Of a DNA stretch of 5,144 bases, positions 5,109 to 5,144 are shown in pieces. The notes beneath the pieces are model-generated. The model did no database searches and was not told the origin of the DNA. It saw only the letters and a program-made list of their open reading frames with translations. Source of the stretch: SZUA-146 sp963922815 (GTDB lineage: Bacteria; Pseudomonadota; Gammaproteobacteria; Steroidobacterales; SZUA-146); assembly GCA_963922815.1 (NCBI GenBank), contig CAWUKD010000220.1, positions 1-5,144 of the forward strand, given 5' to 3'. Position numbers and translations under genes: made by a program. Every line of letters starts with the position of its first letter. Position 1 is the first letter of the stretch.

Positions 5109-5144
5109 GGTTATCGGTTCTGGTTATCGGTTCTGGTTATCGGT
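5109..5144. repeat. 13-bp tandem repeat, cut by the window edge
   Basis: The unit GGTTATCGGTTCT occurs at 5109-5121 and 5122-5134, with its first 10 bases at 5135-5144, all without mismatch. A degraded relative (CCTATCGTTCG) may precede it at 5098-5108. The unit is not a multiple of 3. Its minus strand carries TAA in every copy, which closes all three leftward frames within three units, so a noncoding minisatellite is likely. The array probably continues past the edge. Confidence 0.85.

Larger units (their letters stand above)
4764..5144. other. gene-free right end with inverted repeats and tandem repeat
   Basis: I see no supportable gene in this stretch. It contains the candidate beta-barrel promoter (4787-4815) and inverted repeats at 4965-4984 and 4991-5010. 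A terminator-like hairpin (5022-5040) and a 13-bp tandem repeat at the edge (5109-5144) follow. One plus-strand frame is open from 4757 to the window end, with an ATG at 4802. It has no ribosome binding site, passes through the hairpin and the repeat, and gives a protein with no motif I recognise, so I do not call it a gene. Confidence 0.6.

Noticed and set aside
5064..5144. Short plus-strand frame from ATG 5064 through the 13-bp repeats
   Set aside because: Only 27 codons are visible, there is no ribosome binding site, and the repeat happens to lack stops in this strand.
5109..5144. CRISPR array
   Set aside because: The units are 13 bp and directly adjacent without spacers, and no cas gene is near.

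Overview
The window is ordinary-looking chromosomal DNA, most likely from a gammaproteobacterium. The evidence is moderate-to-high GC with GC-rich third codon positions, a tRNA-Phe with encoded CCA that closely follows the E. coli pattern, an outer-membrane beta-barrel protein with a signal peptide (so a Gram-negative cell), and compact genes separated by intrinsic terminators. I cannot name a genus from sequence alone.

Layout, left to right. A tRNA-Phe(GAA) gene lies on the minus strand at the left edge (13-88), with a good sigma70-type promoter at 150-178 and a leader that can fold. The 272 bases between the tRNA and the first protein gene also hold a candidate divergent promoter with a perfect TTGACA at 260-265. 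Three plus-strand genes follow: egtB (361-1617), egtD (1683-2666) and an egtE-like PLP enzyme (2758-3936). They are 65 and 91 nt apart and look like one operon. A strong, symmetrical hairpin with A- and T-tracts (4000-4028) then separates them from a convergent minus-strand gene for a small outer-membrane beta-barrel protein (4124-4750). The last 394 bases (4751-5144) contain no gene I can support. They hold inverted repeats, a second hairpin with the same 7-bp arms as the first, and a 13-bp tandem repeat that runs off the right edge.

How the genes work together. The three central genes fit a short ergothioneine pathway. EgtD trimethylates histidine to hercynine. EgtB, a non-heme iron enzyme, joins hercynine to a cysteine-type thiol with O2 to give a sulfoxide. 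The PLP enzyme would cleave the C-S bond to release ergothioneine. No egtA (gamma-glutamylcysteine ligase) or egtC (glutamine amidotransferase) is present in the window. This suggests, but does not prove, that cysteine is used directly. The tRNA and the beta-barrel gene are separate transcription units with no evident link to the thiol pathway.

I found no mobile element, CRISPR array, toxin-antitoxin or defence genes. The least explained part is the noncoding right end.
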